64,000 nucleotides of DNA from Endozoicomonas sp. OPT23 (GCF_009653635.1 NZ_PPFD01000004.1:210386-274385), one strand, 5' to 3'; shown: positions 26,633 through 35,747, counted from the stretch's first letter. Made by a program: numbers and translations. Notes: generated by a model not told the origin, from the sequence alone.

Positions 26633-27799
26633 TTACTTAATAACGATAAGTTCAGGTTCAGCGCGCTCGCTCAACCACTCAGCACCATCTTCGGTAATCA
26701 CAATATTTTCTTCATGAACCATGGACTTACCCGGTGCGTACAACATGCCAGGCTCTAATGTCATGATCATGCCGGGCTTCAACACTGTGTTGTCTGTTGC
26801 AGTATTGGAAGGACGCTCGGTCAGCTCAATACCCAGACCGTGGCCCAGACGACCAACGTCGTTACCCAGAGCACCATTCGCTTCCAGTACGCCCCACATA
26901 GCATTGTAAATATCAGTTGTAGTGTTGCCTGGACGGGCTGCTTCAAAACCTTTGGTAGTGGACTCATAAACCGCACGATAAGCTGCTTTGGTCTGTTCAC
27001 TGGCATGGCCAAAGGCCCAGTTTCGGTCAAAGTCAGAAAAGTAACCGTCAAATACGGCACCGGTATCGATGATCAGTACATCACCTTTCTCAACAACACG
27101 ATCAGTTGGCCCCATGATAATGCTGTCGTAACCGTCAGGACCGGAACCGGCAATGATGTACGGACATTCGTCAGCGCCTTCGCGCAACATATCAATGCGG
27201 AACTGCTTACAAATTTCACGTTCGCTCATGCCGGCACGGGCATATTCAGGCAGTTTGGAAAAGCCAACATTGGTAATGCGGCAGGCTTCACGGGTTTTAT
27301 CGATTTCAGCCTGAGACTTGATCTGACGCAGACCATGAACAGCCAGAGAAACATCAACAAAGTCTTTGTTGACCATACCTTTCAACTGATTGAAGTTGTT
27401 AACCGGCATGCGCAGGTGAGACTCAATACCCAGCGTGGCACCTACACGACCGAAACGGGAAGCGATACCGTTAATAACGCCAGCAACCAGCGTAATTCCG
27501 TCGTCTTCCGGTTCTGGGGAAGGCCAGGTGATGATCTCATCAACCCAGGTGCTGGCCATGCCAGTCGCACCAATCTCCGGAATGATAGCTACAGGCTTTC
27601 CTTCAGCAGGAACAACAAGAAACCATGGACGGGTAGGGCTGTGCCAGAATTGAGTGTGAAAGCCAGTGAAGTAGCGGACATTAGGCTCGGTAGTAAAAAG
27701 CATTGCATCCAACTGCATCTCACGCATCACAGTTTGAGCTCGTGCTGTACGGTTTTCGAATTCAGCTGTTTCAAAACCGCGACGTAGGAAATCAGTCAT
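26633..27799 (-). CDS. M24-family (creatinase/Xaa-Pro peptidase fold) metallohydrolase
   Basis: A 388-residue pita-bread-fold enzyme with an N-terminal creatinase domain (FTGFHTQFWHSP, PWFLVVPAEGKPVAIIPEIG) and a C-terminal catalytic domain. The five usual metal ligands are visible: the two Asp in IDTGAVFDGYFSDFD, His in GHGLGIELTE, Glu in TLEPGM and Glu in HEENIVIT. The fold includes proline peptidases, creatinase, ectoine hydrolase and the DMSP lyase DddP. The DddP-specific third Asp (DTD) is absent (DTG here), and the N-terminal region does not look like ectoine hydrolase. It is first in the leftward operon and diverges from the regulator gene. Confidence 0.88.
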   Translation of the reverse strand: MTDFLRRGFETAEFENRTARAQTVMREMQLDAMLFTTEPNVRYFTGFHTQFWHSPTRPWFLVVPAEGKPVAIIPEIGATGMASTWVDEIITWPSPEPEDDGITLVAGVINGIASRFGRVGATLGIESHLRMPVNNFNQLKGMVNKDFVDVSLAVHGLRQIKSQAEIDKTREACRITNVGFSKLPEYARAGMSEREICKQFRIDMLREGADECPYIIAGSGPDGYDSIIMGPTDRVVEKGDVLIIDTGAVFDGYFSDFDRNWAFGHASEQTKAAYRAVYESTTKGFEAARPGNTTTDIYNAMWGVLEANGALGNDVGRLGHGLGIELTERPSNTATDNTVLKPGMIMTLEPGMLYAPGKSMVHEENIVITEDGAEWLSERAEPELIVIK

Positions 27800-28107
27800 A
27801 ACACCCTCACTGGCTGCAACCGCTCGTGAATGGCAAGTCGCTGCTCGGTTAAATATTGGGCACTATGATATATAGATAAAAGTTAAATATTTTGACCTGA
27901 ATCACTGTTAACAATAGTTAACTTTTTATTATTTAAAATCAACTAAATACAACTAGGCTAATTGTAAAATGACCTTATTAGTGCACTTTATAGTCAAAAA
28001 TACAGTCATATAATTAAAAATACTTAACTATACGGATTGATAATGCTGTTTACTTCGCACACAATACAGCCCTCAAAGTTCACTATATTTACCTAAGTAT
28101 TGATTTT
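27800..28107. promoter_or_regulatory. AT-rich divergent promoter region with GTTAAC repeats
   Basis: This 308-bp region separates the M24 gene from the DauR-like regulator. It holds two palindromic GTTAAC boxes 4 bp apart (27907-27912 and 27917-27922) and further GTTAAAT and TTAACTAT variants. This is a plausible operator for the adjacent regulator; no experimental motif is known to me. Confidence 0.45.
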
Positions 28108-28815
28108 ATGAACGCAAAGAATTCCACTGGAAGCTCTTCAATTAATATGACTTTTACCAAGAAGGATGAAGAGTGCCTGGCTCGCCATGGTCTGCTGGCG
28201 GAAACCATTGCTGACCTGATTGGCCCACACTGTGAAGTTGTTATCCACTCTTTTAAAAGCTTTGAAGACTCTGTGGTCAAGATAGTGAACGGTCATCATA
28301 CAGGCCGAAAGATCGGTGCTCCTATCACAGATCTTGGTTTGAAAGTGTTCCGTGAATTTGAAGAGACAGGTGTCATGGCTCCCAAGAGCTATTTCACCAA
28401 GAATAAAGATGGGTCTCTGATGAAATCTACCAGTTGTATTTTGACTGGAGAGGATGACAGGGCAGTAGGTATGTTTTGCATCAATATTAACCTGTCTCAC
28501 CCATTCCCGGAAATCATGAAAACCTTGATGCCAGGAAACCTTGAAACGACCAACTTACAGACCAGTGAAAATTTCAGTACTTCCCCGTCAGATATTATTG
28601 AACAGGCATTGAGCACTGCAATTCATGACATTGAAAACAATGCATCTGTAAATGCTAAAGGCAGAAAGAAAGCTATTACCAGAATACTCTTTGATAACGG
28701 TATTTTTGAATTCAAGGAAGCAACGACAATTGTTGCCGATGGACTGCAAATTACACGACATGCCGTTTACAAATACATTCGTGAGTTTAAATCGCAATTA
28801 AAGATCCAGAAATAA
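28108..28815 (+). CDS. YheO/DauR-like transcriptional regulator
   Basis: A 235-residue regulator with an N-terminal YheO-type PAS-like domain (residues about 20-135: LIGPHCEVVIHSF, GRKIGAPITDLGL, MFCININLSH) and a C-terminal helix-turn-helix (KAITRILFDNGIFEFK, ITRHAVYKYIREFK). DauR, of this family, represses D-arginine catabolism, and other members control amino-acid-related genes. It diverges from the M24-BCCT-M20 group and precedes ridA and the ammonia-lyase, so it probably controls both. Confidence 0.87.
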   Translation: MNAKNSTGSSSINMTFTKKDEECLARHGLLAETIADLIGPHCEVVIHSFKSFEDSVVKIVNGHHTGRKIGAPITDLGLKVFREFEETGVMAPKSYFTKNKDGSLMKSTSCILTGEDDRAVGMFCININLSHPFPEIMKTLMPGNLETTNLQTSENFSTSPSDIIEQALSTAIHDIENNASVNAKGRKKAITRILFDNGIFEFKEATTIVADGLQITRHAVYKYIREFKSQLKIQK

Positions 28816-28866
28816 ACTCTCGCACATCACACCTACAAACCAATAACTTGTTCCAAAGGTAGTATC

Positions 28867-29250
28867 ATGAAAAAAGTTATTAACACCGACCTCGCTCCTG
28901 CTGCTATCGGCCCTTACTCTCAGGGTATCGCATTCCAGAACCTGACTTTTACTTCCGGGCAGCTTCCTCTTGACCCGAAAACAATGGCGTTTGTTGAAGG
29001 TGGCATCAGGGAGCAGTCCTATCAGTCTCTTAAGAACCTGAAGTCTGTTCTGGAAAAAAGCGGTGCTTCCATTGATTCCGTCATCAAAACCACGTGCTTC
29101 CTGGCCGACATGAACGACTTTGCAGCTTTTAATGAGGTTTACACCGAAGTGTTCGGCACTGAGAATGCACCTTCCCGATCTTGCATTCAAGCAGCCTGCC
29201 TGCCTAAAAATGCACTGGTAGAAGTTGAAGCTATCGCTTTCATTAATTGA
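28867..29250 (+). CDS. RidA family imine/enamine deaminase
   Basis: A 127-residue YjgF/RidA protein. RidA hydrolyses reactive 2-aminoacrylate and related enamines that PLP ammonia-lyases release. It has the family N-terminus APAAIGPYSQGIAF, GQLPLDPK, and the active-site Arg and Cys in SRSCIQAACLP, with Glu in VEVEAIAF. Adjacent diaminopropionate ammonia-lyase generates exactly this kind of intermediate, so the pairing is functionally coherent. An AAAGGTAG site precedes the ATG. Confidence 0.93.
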   Translation: MKKVINTDLAPAAIGPYSQGIAFQNLTFTSGQLPLDPKTMAFVEGGIREQSYQSLKNLKSVLEKSGASIDSVIKTTCFLADMNDFAAFNEVYTEVFGTENAPSRSCIQAACLPKNALVEVEAIAFIN

Positions 29251-29280
29251 GTAACACTTCGAAAGCTGTGCTGATAACTC

Positions 29281-29303
29281 AAAGGTCAGTCTGACTGGCC
29301 TTT
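29281..29303 (+). terminator. Small inverted repeat between ridA and the ammonia-lyase
   Basis: AAAGGTCAGTC and GACTGGCCTTT pair around a minimal loop with one G-U. No T run follows; it could attenuate rather than end transcription. Confidence 0.4.
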
Positions 29304-29333
29304 ACCTGCAATGCCATTTTCAAGTGACTGATC

Positions 29334-30512
29334 ATGCTCAAATTCTCTAAAAACACTTTTTATACGGGCACGACCAGCCCTTTATTTACCAGCGAAATAG
29401 CCAGGAAAGTACGTTCCTTCCATAAGAAAATTGAAGGTTACACTCCAACTCCTCTGGTTTCGCTGCCTGCACTGGCAGAAAGGCTGGGCGTTAAATCAAT
29501 TCAGGTTAAAGACGAATCCTATCGTTTCGGGTTGAATGCTTTTAAAGTTCTCGGTGGCTCCTATGCCTTAGGTCGATTACTGGCAGAACACCTGCAAATT
29601 GATATTGATGAAGTAGATCTGAAAACTATCTCGTCAAAACTGAAAAAACCTCTGATTTTTGCCACAGCCACTGCAGGCAATCATGGCACAGGTGTCGCAT
29701 GGGCTGCTCGCGAAATGGGACAGACCGCGGTTGTCTATATGCCGAAAGGTTCTCCTCAAGCGAGTGTCGACCGCATTCGAGGTCTGGGAGCAGAGTGTAT
29801 AGTAACCGACGTCAACTATGACGATACGGTTCGCCTTGCCAGCCAGACATCAGATAAAAATGGCTGGATGCTGGTTCAGGATACCGCTTGGGAAGGGTAC
29901 GAAAAGATTCCAACCTGGATCTCTCAAGGTTACACAACCATGGCTGCAGAAGCTCTGGAGCAAACTGCAGAAGCGCCGACACACGTAATGCTTCAGGCTG
30001 GCGTAGGAGCCATGGCTGGAGGCATTCTGGGGTATCTGGCTGATGAGTTGGGATCAGAGAATTTCAACACCGTTATATCCGAACCCAGAGCTGCTGACTG
30101 TATTTATCGATCAGGTACTAGTAAAGCTGGTGACATGATTAGTGTTGATGGAGACCTCAACTCAATTATGGCTGGTTTGGCCTGTGGTGAACCCAATCCT
30201 TTAACATGGCCTGTGCTTCGCGATTGTAGCAATGCCTTTGCATCTGTAACAGATAGTGTAACAGCTACCGGTATGCGTATACTTGGCAATCCTCTACAGG
30301 GAGATACAGCTATAATCAGTGGTGAGTCAGGCGGCATTAACATGGGCCTTCTTTACCAGATGGCTGTACATCCGGAAGGAAAATTACTTGCTGAAACCGT
30401 AGGCTTAAATAAAGATTCTGTTGTTCTTATCTTCAGCACAGAGGGTGATACAAACCCTGAGCGTTATCGACATATTGTCTGGGAAGGTTCTCTCCCAACA
30501 ACCAAAGACTAA
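29334..30512 (+). CDS. Diaminopropionate ammonia-lyase
   Basis: A fold-type II PLP enzyme (392 residues) of the YgeX/DpaL family, which converts 2,3-diaminopropionate to pyruvate and two ammonia. The PLP lysine lies in YRFGLNAFKVLGGSYA, and the ATAGNHGTGVAWAAREMG and QAGVGAMAGGILGYL segments are characteristic. The family is distinct from threonine deaminase, with no regulatory ACT domain. It follows ridA by 83 bp. It ends 25 bp before a hairpin and the decayed IS copy that marks the island edge. Confidence 0.93.
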   Translation: MLKFSKNTFYTGTTSPLFTSEIARKVRSFHKKIEGYTPTPLVSLPALAERLGVKSIQVKDESYRFGLNAFKVLGGSYALGRLLAEHLQIDIDEVDLKTISSKLKKPLIFATATAGNHGTGVAWAAREMGQTAVVYMPKGSPQASVDRIRGLGAECIVTDVNYDDTVRLASQTSDKNGWMLVQDTAWEGYEKIPTWISQGYTTMAAEALEQTAEAPTHVMLQAGVGAMAGGILGYLADELGSENFNTVISEPRAADCIYRSGTSKAGDMISVDGDLNSIMAGLACGEPNPLTWPVLRDCSNAFASVTDSVTATGMRILGNPLQGDTAIISGESGGINMGLLYQMAVHPEGKLLAETVGLNKDSVVLIFSTEGDTNPERYRHIVWEGSLPTTKD

Positions 30513-30536
30513 TTCCGGTTGCTATTCATAAAAGCA

Positions 30537-30558
30537 GGCAGCTTATTTTGAAGCTGCC
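30537..30558 (+). terminator. Hairpin after the ammonia-lyase
   Basis: GGCAGCTT-ATTTTG-AAGCTGCC is a perfect 8-bp stem without a T run. It straddles the point where similarity to the IS ends. Confidence 0.5.
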
Positions 30559-30880
30559 ACCCAGCTTCCAGTTCCGAAAATACGTGTAAACGGTGCCCCA
30601 TAAAGGGAAGTCAGAAGGCACCTGTCGCCATTGGCAGTCCGTCTTATCAACGTAAAAAATGGCATCAAGAAACAGCCCTTAAGGCCAGTCTCCTCCTGGT
30701 CTGCCATTTTTTGATTTATCGTAACCAGGATCAGGAAAAAAACTTGATAAGTTTCCATTCATCAGCGATCAAATCTGAGGGATACATAATATTTCCCTCG
30801 TAGCAGGTGATGAGAGATATTTAACTCAAACCTGTAAATTCTTCCATGTTAGTGCCCGGTCACTTTTCAAATAGTCTCCA
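30548..30880 (-). pseudogene. Decayed 5' part of an IS5-family element (inverted copy)
   Basis: Read on the minus strand, this stretch matches the first 330-340 bp of the intact IS at 22.7 kb. It has a degenerate left inverted repeat (about 30862-30880), the leader around the start codon (ATG at 30787), MYPSDL, and scattered indels that break the frame within 20 codons. The 3' two thirds are missing. It is the same family in opposite orientation, about 7 kb from the intact copy. Confidence 0.82.
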
Positions 30881-30941
30881 GAATGAAAATATCTGACCAA
30901 ACTGCACTGGCAGCAGCAACTGGTCAGAACTTTCAATTTCT

Positions 30942-32444
30942 TTATCCCATCGTTGGCATCGTAAAAACAGACTCGGCCTTGTCATGCTCAGTCCAGCGGG
31001 TCGTTACCATTTTCATACGGGTATAAAAACGAACACTATCCGGCCCGTGCATATGCAGAGGTCCAAACAAGGATTTCTTCCATCCGCCGAAACTGTGGAA
31101 AGCCATAGGAACGGGTACAGGAACATTCACTCCAACCATACCTACCTGAATATGTTGAGCAAACTCTCTGGCTGCCTTACCGTCTCGGGTAAACAGCGCT
31201 GTGCCATTGCCATATTCATGATTGTTAATCAGTTCTACTGCATCCTTAAAGCTATCTACACGGCAGACGGATAAAACAGGGCCAAAGATCTCCTCCTTGT
31301 AGACAGTCATTTCAGGGGTAACACGATCAAATAAAGAAGGTCCTGTGAAATGCCCCCCTTCATGTCCTTCAACAGTCAGTCCGCGGCCATCAATCAGAAG
31401 TTCTGCGCCTTCATTAACGCCTGTGTTTATATAACCTGTTACCTTTGCCAGATGCTGCTCACTGATCAATGCACCCATGTCGTTTTCCGGCCCTTCGACA
31501 ATACCCGGGCCTACTTTCAGTGCGTCTATCTTTGGCATCAGTGCGCTTAACAGTTTTTCAGCGGTACCTTCTCCCACTGGAACCGCTACAGAAATAGCCA
31601 TGCAGCGTTCGCCAGCAGCGCCATAAGCTGCGCCCATCAGTGCATTGGCTGCAGCTTCCATATCTGCGTCTGGCATAATAACCATATGATTTTTAGCACC
31701 ACCGAGTGCCTGAACCCGCTTGCCGTGCTTACAACCAGTGTTGTAAATATGTTCTGCCACCGGCGTAGAACCTACAAAACTGATCGCTTCTACCTTTGGG
31801 TGAGTCAGTAGCACATCAGCTACTTCCCGGTCACCGTTTACGATATTGAAAACACCATCGGGCAATCCGGCTTCTTTCAACAACTCTGCCAGCCGCATCA
31901 TGGCACCGGGCACTTTTTCAGAAGGCTTCAATACAAAGGTATTACCGCAGGCCAGCGCTACCGGGAACATCCACATAGGCACCATCACCGGGAAGTTAAA
32001 TGGCACGACTCCGGCGCATACACCCAGCGGCATCATCTGTGACCAGCTATCAACACCTGAACCTACGTTCATGGAGTGTTCGCCTTTTAATAGATGTGGA
32101 ATCCCTGTTGCAAACTCAACAACCTCCAGGCCTCTGGTCAACTCTCCCTTTGCATCAGATAAAATCTTGCCGTGTTCACGAGAAATAATATGGGCCAGTT
32201 CATCGGCATTCTGTTCGACCAGCTCTTTGAATCGAGCCATGATGCGTGCTCGTTTTAGTGGACTGGTCAAGGACCATGCTGGAAATGCTCTTGATGCTAT
32301 TTCGATAGCCTGAGCTGTTTCGTCCGCTGTAGACAATTGCACAACCGCAGTTTGCTCGCCTGTGGCTGGATTGAATACTGCACCGACCCGATCAGAAACA
32401 CTGGGTTCAGAATGGCCGTTTATAAAGTTGTAGATGGTTTTCAT
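30942..32444 (-). CDS. mmsA: (Methyl)malonate-semialdehyde dehydrogenase (CoA-acylating)
   Basis: It oxidises malonate semialdehyde, the three-carbon end product of the iol pathway, to acetyl-CoA and CO2 (IolA function). The 500-residue aldehyde dehydrogenase has the family N-terminus NFINGHSEPS, SFVGSTPVAEHIY, the catalytic Cys in AGERCMAISVAV, and EEIFGPVL. The C-terminus FHSFGGWKKSLFGPLHMHGPDSVRFYT (given only in part by FGPLHMHGPD) is characteristic of MMSDH. It lies 42 bp downstream of iolG. mmsA in valine breakdown is the alternative reading, but the setting argues for inositol. Confidence 0.95.
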   Translation of the reverse strand: MKTIYNFINGHSEPSVSDRVGAVFNPATGEQTAVVQLSTADETAQAIEIASRAFPAWSLTSPLKRARIMARFKELVEQNADELAHIISREHGKILSDAKGELTRGLEVVEFATGIPHLLKGEHSMNVGSGVDSWSQMMPLGVCAGVVPFNFPVMVPMWMFPVALACGNTFVLKPSEKVPGAMMRLAELLKEAGLPDGVFNIVNGDREVADVLLTHPKVEAISFVGSTPVAEHIYNTGCKHGKRVQALGGAKNHMVIMPDADMEAAANALMGAAYGAAGERCMAISVAVPVGEGTAEKLLSALMPKIDALKVGPGIVEGPENDMGALISEQHLAKVTGYINTGVNEGAELLIDGRGLTVEGHEGGHFTGPSLFDRVTPEMTVYKEEIFGPVLSVCRVDSFKDAVELINNHEYGNGTALFTRDGKAAREFAQHIQVGMVGVNVPVPVPMAFHSFGGWKKSLFGPLHMHGPDSVRFYTRMKMVTTRWTEHDKAESVFTMPTMG

Positions 32445-32486
32445 TGTAATTTTTTTCCCGGATAACTTACGACGTAAAGTGATTAA

Positions 32487-33473
32487 TCAAAGATAAACTG
32501 TCTGACCAGACTTCAGGGACTGGTAGCAGGCATCAGCCAGTTCGAGTGCTTTCACACCATCATCGATGGATACATCCGGTTTATTTCCTTCTGTCACAGA
32601 ATCAACAAAGGATTGAAGTTCTCTTCTATAGGCCGGCATGTAACGTTCAAGGAAGAAATGCAGAGGTTTTTCACTGATATCGCCTTCAGAACCCAAGTAG
32701 CGAACTTCGTTCTCTTTATGGTTCGCTGCTTGCAACATGCCCTTTTCACCCAGCAGTTCAATGCGCTGATCGTAACCGTAAGCTGCACGACGACTGTTGT
32801 TGATGTGGCATAATTTTCCGCTGGCTGTTTTCAGCGTAACCATCGCTGAATCGATATCACCTGCTTCAGCAATCGCCGGATCTACCAGGCAGCTGCCAGT
32901 GGCATGAACCTCTACCGGCTCTTCTCCCAGCATCCAGCGGGCCATATCCAGGTCATGAATCATCATATCCCTGAACAAACCTCCGGATACCTTGATATAG
33001 CTAACAGGTGGCGGAGAAGGATCACGACTGGTAATCACTAATTGTTCAAGATTGCCTATTCGTCCGGCTTGTTTGTCCTGATAGAGCGCATTGAAGGTCG
33101 GGTCAAAACGGCGATTAAAACCAAGGAAACAAAGCACACCTGTTTCTTTGATGATGTCTGCAACGTGACGAGCTCGATCAATATCCAGATCTACCGGTTT
33201 TTCACAGAAAATTGCTTTGCCTGCCAGAGCCGCTTTTTCAATCAATCCGGAGTGAGTATCTGTTGGGCTGCAAATCAGAACAGCATCGATGGCTGAGTCT
33301 GCAAAAACAACATCAGCGTCCACCACTTTAGCCTGGAATTTTTTTGCTACGGCCATCGCGGCATCCGGAAAAGGATCAACCACGTATTTGAGGTTCGCGT
33401 CAGGGTGCTCACTTAAAGTCTGACCATGGACGTTGGCAATACGTCCTGCACCAAACATGGCAAAATTAAGCAT
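32487..33473 (-). CDS. iolG: myo-Inositol 2-dehydrogenase
   Basis: It oxidises myo-inositol to scyllo-inosose with NAD, the first catabolic step. The 328-residue Gfo/Idh/MocA protein has the dinucleotide motif FGAGRIANVH, the catalytic-lysine segment CEKPVDLD, and GGLFRDMMIHDLDMARW with the substrate-binding Asp and His. It belongs to the minus-strand mmsA-iolG-iolB group. A second family member at 37.9 kb is only distantly similar. Confidence 0.94.
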   Translation of the reverse strand: MLNFAMFGAGRIANVHGQTLSEHPDANLKYVVDPFPDAAMAVAKKFQAKVVDADVVFADSAIDAVLICSPTDTHSGLIEKAALAGKAIFCEKPVDLDIDRARHVADIIKETGVLCFLGFNRRFDPTFNALYQDKQAGRIGNLEQLVITSRDPSPPPVSYIKVSGGLFRDMMIHDLDMARWMLGEEPVEVHATGSCLVDPAIAEAGDIDSAMVTLKTASGKLCHINNSRRAAYGYDQRIELLGEKGMLQAANHKENEVRYLGSEGDISEKPLHFFLERYMPAYRRELQSFVDSVTEGNKPDVSIDDGVKALELADACYQSLKSGQTVYL

Positions 33474-33563
33474 GATGATTCTCTTTTAATTTTTATTCTT
33501 ACGACAACTATTTCCTGAATACCGGCTTTCTTTTGAATATCAGCTTTCGGAATTCAGATTTTA

Positions 33564-34376
33564 TTACTTCTTATTTGCTTCAACAATCCACTCGTGGGCA
33601 GGATCATTTTTAAAAACCCAGTTACGTTTTGGGCCTGCCATAACATTCAGGTAGTAGAGATCGTAACCATGCGCAGCACCTACCGGGTGATAGCCTCTTG
33701 GTACCATCACAACGTTGTTATTCTCTACGGCCATGGTTTCATCCAGAGAGCGATCGTCGGTATAAACGCGTTGAAAAGCAAAGCCTTGAGGAGGGTTAAC
33801 CTTGTGATAATAGGTTTCTTCCAACAGGGTTTCGACAGGTTCTGCATCCTGATCGTGCTTATGGGGAGGGTAACTCGACCAATGCCCGTTGGGGGTAATG
33901 ACCTCACACACCAGCAAGCTTTCAGCAGAGCCTTCGTTAAACAAAATATTGCAGACATGTCGCTGGTTAGTGCCGGTGCCACGAGTCTGATATTCACACT
34001 CTTCAGGAAGAATCAGTTTTGCCGGGAAACGCCCTTCAGCAGGAGCCTTACAAACAGCCAGTTCGATATCGGTTTCAGCGACAATCGAAAAGAGATCAGA
34101 AGGTGGTATATAAACACTGTAAGGCGCTTTTTGATCGAAAACAGAATCACGGTCGCCAATTTGATTCCAGTTTTCATTACGAGTAGAGACATTTGCCTTG
34201 CCACTAACCAGTACCAGGCACACTTCATTGTTAACTGTCAGTTGCTCCAGGGACTGGCCTGCTTTCAATTGAAAGACTTCAAACCCCACATACTTCCAGT
34301 CTGCAGATTCAGGCGTAATGCTCTGAATACGCCCCTGTTGATCGGGCAGGGTCGGACGAGATAATAAAAACGACAT
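33564..34376 (-). CDS. iolB: 5-Deoxy-glucuronate isomerase
   Basis: It converts 5-deoxy-D-glucuronate to 2-deoxy-5-keto-D-gluconate. The 270-residue cupin-like enzyme carries GHWSSYPPHKHD, whose histidines bind metal, and the C-terminal GYHPVGAAHGYDLYYLNVMAG, seen in parts. The frame extends 6 codons upstream to a TTG, but the ATG at 34376 has an AGGA site 6 nt before it. It lies between a terminator and iolG. Confidence 0.95.
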   Translation of the reverse strand: MSFLLSRPTLPDQQGRIQSITPESADWKYVGFEVFQLKAGQSLEQLTVNNEVCLVLVSGKANVSTRNENWNQIGDRDSVFDQKAPYSVYIPPSDLFSIVAETDIELAVCKAPAEGRFPAKLILPEECEYQTRGTGTNQRHVCNILFNEGSAESLLVCEVITPNGHWSSYPPHKHDQDAEPVETLLEETYYHKVNPPQGFAFQRVYTDDRSLDETMAVENNNVVMVPRGYHPVGAAHGYDLYYLNVMAGPKRNWVFKNDPAHEWIVEANKK

Positions 34377-34484
34377 AAAAAATCCTGTTATCAAACGCTA
34401 TGCCCACCACCTTGAAAGACGGTAGACATATCAGAATACTCCATTAAATGGCGCTTATTCTGGATTCACTTTCAGTCTTCTCTG

Positions 34485-34524
34485 TAAAAAATGCCATTTG
34501 CCAGAACAATCCAAAACAAATGGC
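34485..34524 (-). terminator. Terminator after the sugar-binding protein gene
   Basis: On the minus strand GCCATTTG and CAAATGGC pair across a 16-nt loop and are followed by ATTTTTT. This probably limits read-through from the abundant binding protein into iolB. Confidence 0.75.
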
Positions 34525-34544
34525 ACTGACTTTTTACATTCTAC

Positions 34545-35519
34545 TTAACGAATTTCACCAGCCAGTTTCTCAACCTGGGCAATATTGTCTTTGGTGATGA
34601 ATCCGGGGCCGGAGTTAATGTTGTTGCTAGGAATAATGCCGTAGCGGCTGTACAAAGTAAGGGCAACTACTGGCAGATAACCTTGCAGGTAAGGTTGCTG
34701 GTCAATAGCAAACTTCACTTCACCTGATTTGATCGCCTTGGCAATGTCATCGCTAACATCAAATGTGCCAAAGTAGATGTCATCTGACTTATGCATCTTT
34801 TTCAGTGCACGAATAGTCGGATGTGCAGACGTTGGACCGAGGGCCAACACAGCATTTGTTTCAGGCTTTTGTCTCAGGTGAGCCATTACTTTCTTTTCAA
34901 TCGCTGTCGGGTCACTGCCAACATCAATCATGTTGCCATCAAGTGTTACACCAATTGCATCAGCAAACCCCTTGCATCGTTCAACGGACGCCGGGTTAGT
35001 AATATAGTGATTAATGCAGGCAAAGCTGGTCACACCATCAGCCTTTGCTTTCTTACCAGCGCCATAACCCGCGTCGTATTCAGGTTGTCCAACATGGAGC
35101 AATGCGCCCAGTTGTTCACTTTGCTCATGGGTACCGGAATTGATCGTGATAACAGGGATGTTTTTGAGTTTAGCTTTTCTGAGTGGTTTCTTCAGTACAT
35201 CGTAATCAGCAATGGTCAGGATTAAACCGTCGGGATTGGAGGCAATGGCCTGCTCGACGATTCTTGCCATATCAGCCAGATCACCAGTAGGCGGATTTCG
35301 GTATTCAACGGACACATCCATATCAGTACCGGCTGCTTTTACTGCATTCTTGATGGTGTTCCACCAGGAGTCTGAATCCGGTGCATGACTGACCAGAACA
35401 AAGCGTTCATCGGCCGCACTGGCTGACAACGGTGTCATCATGGTCGCTGCTGCAATACCTCCTAATAATACGGCTGCAGTCGTTTTTCTGAGAGTTTTCA
35501 GTTTTGTTGTTTTTGTCAT
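34545..35519 (-). CDS. Inositol/sugar ABC transporter periplasmic binding protein
   Basis: A 324-residue type I periplasmic binding protein related to RbsB/IatA/IbpA receptors. The signal peptide covers roughly residues 1-35 (TTAAVLLGGIAAATMMTPLSASA). It continues with FVLVSHAPDSDSWWNTIKNA and later ANPDGLILTIADYD-like segments, plus the hinge segment LALGPTSAHPTIRAL. It diverges from the cognate permease and ATPase genes. Given the iol genes on both sides, myo-inositol is the probable ligand. Confidence 0.9.
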   Translation of the reverse strand: MTKTTKLKTLRKTTAAVLLGGIAAATMMTPLSASAADERFVLVSHAPDSDSWWNTIKNAVKAAGTDMDVSVEYRNPPTGDLADMARIVEQAIASNPDGLILTIADYDVLKKPLRKAKLKNIPVITINSGTHEQSEQLGALLHVGQPEYDAGYGAGKKAKADGVTSFACINHYITNPASVERCKGFADAIGVTLDGNMIDVGSDPTAIEKKVMAHLRQKPETNAVLALGPTSAHPTIRALKKMHKSDDIYFGTFDVSDDIAKAIKSGEVKFAIDQQPYLQGYLPVVALTLYSRYGIIPSNNINSGPGFITKDNIAQVEKLAGEIR

Positions 35520-35602
35520 TATTTCTCTCCGGAATACATTTCGATGAAAGCCTGATTTTCACCTTCTCTCACCGAATAAAATATTTATTGTTTTTTATTT
35601 AT

Positions 35603-35616
35603 AGAATTTTTATTCC
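35603..35616. promoter_or_regulatory. IolR-type operator, near-consensus
   Basis: AGAA-TTTTTA-TTCC matches GGAA-N6-TTCC with one mismatch. It lies 84 bp upstream of the binding-protein start. The motif is recalled from RpiR-type IolR of Sinorhizobium. Confidence 0.55.
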
Positions 35617-35733
35617 ACAAACACTTTCCACCTAAAAACAAATCTTGTCAATAATGAACCGGACTTAACAGTGCACAGCTTCACTCAGTGGATATTAATA
35701 CTTCATCACATTAATTCCAACTCTTGTTTTTTT

Positions 35734-35747
35734 GGAAATATTATTCC
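35734..35747. promoter_or_regulatory. IolR-type operator, perfect consensus
   Basis: GGAA-ATATTA-TTCC is an exact GGAA-N6-TTCC match in the divergent region between the binding-protein and permease genes. Its presence also argues that the permease start lies downstream of it. Confidence 0.65.

Noticed and set aside
26840..27787. 315-codon plus-strand frame opposite the M24 gene
   Set aside because: The minus-strand gene has clear catalytic motifs; the opposite frame is low-complexity in character and has no motif or ribosome-binding site.
26633..27799. M24 protein as the DMSP lyase DddP, suggested by the neighbouring BCCT carrier
   Set aside because: DddP has an additional metal-binding Asp (DTD) and a longer chain. 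This protein has DTG and only the five standard M24 ligands, so I do not assign it to DMSP cleavage.
23726..30512. Ectoine degradation operon (DoeA/DoeB)
   Set aside because: There is no DoeB-type deacetylase, DoeC, DoeD or Lrp-type regulator. The M24 N-terminal domain does not look like ectoine hydrolase, and the final enzyme is diaminopropionate ammonia-lyase.
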